Assembly: GCA_965219855.1 (NCBI GenBank)
Contig: CBDCOR010000015.1
Span: 186,001-250,000, forward strand
DNA length: 64,000 nt
Source: CAUZIZ01 sp965219855
GTDB taxonomy: Bacteria > Acidobacteriota > UBA6911 > RPQK01 > JAJDTT01
Reading direction: 5' to 3'
Each line of letters opens with the position of its first letter. The stretch's first letter is position 1. The translations under genes and the position numbers were made by a program. The notes under the pieces were generated by a model that saw nothing but the letters and a program-made list of their open reading frames with translations, was not told where the DNA came from and made no database searches. This document shows, one piece after another, positions 63,641 through 64,000 of this stretch.

Positions 63641-64000
63641 GGCGGATTGGATTCCTCCTGTCCTTCCGATTTCTATACATGCCGTCCCCTGACATTGCCC
63701 TTCCGGATCCCGCCAGCTAGTATTTGGTAGCGAGCGGCCTCATACCGCCGAGCAACACCGGCGTCTGCTTGAGTGTACACTTTCCAGGAGGCCGCTTCAG
63801 CGGCTTGGCGCGAAGCGCAATAGACCCGGTGTTTACGCCGGGGTAACCCGGTCTCCTACCCCTCCTGAGGGCCGTTCACGGTCCTTCTCGAACGGCGGCT
63901 TTAGCCATCGTCGACCCGGAGTCTGGCTGAAGCCCGCGTTCGAGAAGCCCGCTAAAGCGGGCTCCGCTATCTGCCGTTCCGCCCACCCGGCCCTGAAGGA
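63641..64000. repeat. noncoding region with D-type hairpins
   Basis: No gene is seen. GGCCGCTTCAGCGGCTTGGC (about 63790) and TTCGAGAAGCCCGCTAAAGC with GGGC following (about 63941-63968) form hairpins like unit D of the arrays; CTTCTCGAACGGCGGCTTTA at 63885 is its inverted flank. A further member of the dispersed palindromic family. Confidence 0.6.

Noticed and set aside
1..64000. tRNA or rRNA genes
   Set aside because: No cloverleaf with TTCGANNC-type loop or rRNA signature was found by reading; weak shapes lacked acceptor pairing.

Overview
The window reads as chromosomal accessory DNA from an Acidobacteriota-like Gram-negative bacterium. The evidence is a carboxypeptidase-regulatory-domain TonB-type outer-membrane protein, Ser/Thr kinases with TolB-like and TPR tails, the DUF1549/DUF1553 + DUF1501 + PPC-domain operon, PQQ-type propellers, a sulfatase and a phosphotriesterase-like hydrolase. 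This mix is common in Solibacter/Bryobacter-type acidobacteria and partly in Planctomycetes. The taxonomy, and the idea of a genome under relaxed selection such as a host-associated one, are inferences from gene content, mobile DNA load and many broken genes. No rRNA, tRNA or CRISPR array was seen.

Layout. 1-8.5 kb: an NHL propeller protein, a broken NosL-like gene, then a small secreted Cys protein and a complete CusC-CusB-CusA copper/silver efflux operon with an uncharacterised fourth partner. 8.6-17.6 kb: a Ser/Thr kinase (frameshifted, with an ECF-sigma-like N-terminus), a secreted double aspartyl protease, a frameshifted TonB-type receptor, and a decayed second copy of the kinase/protease divergent pair, split by a MITE and an IS110/IS1111-type element. 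That element has a structured non-coding flank that could encode a bridge/seek RNA. 17.6-22.8 kb: a minus-strand operon of a broken DEP-domain flavin disulfide reductase, an IlvB/AlsS-type ThDP enzyme, an aldehyde dehydrogenase and a small protein. 23.1-26.6 kb: a 'recombinase in trio' (RIT) element with 32-bp near-perfect ends. 27-28.1 kb and 38.4-39.2 kb: two homologous arrays of palindromic repeats in the order A-B-A-C-A-B-A; the second is cut by an IS1634-type element that is itself cut by an IS1380-type element.

28.3-38.3 kb: sulfatase, broken phosphotriesterase homologue, a membrane protein, a BNR/sialidase-like protein, a triply frameshifted Na+/solute symporter, a sialidase/GH32-like gene broken by a stop and truncated, and a methyltransferase. 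43.2-49.3 kb: DUF1549/1553, DUF1501 and PPC operon. 49.4-59.1 kb: a surface-domain protein, an ISNCY-like element, a PQQ propeller protein, an ISAzo13-like element, and two paralogous secreted proteins likely acting on carbohydrate. 59.3-63.5 kb: a DNA ligase fragment and two convergent, inverted-duplicate surface-fibre genes with NTAxG repeats and an S74 intramolecular chaperone domain.

Across the window about a dozen single- or two-base indels, mostly in homopolymer or dinucleotide runs, break metabolic and surface genes. Most transposase genes are open. This can mean real gene decay or assembly error; raw reads would decide.
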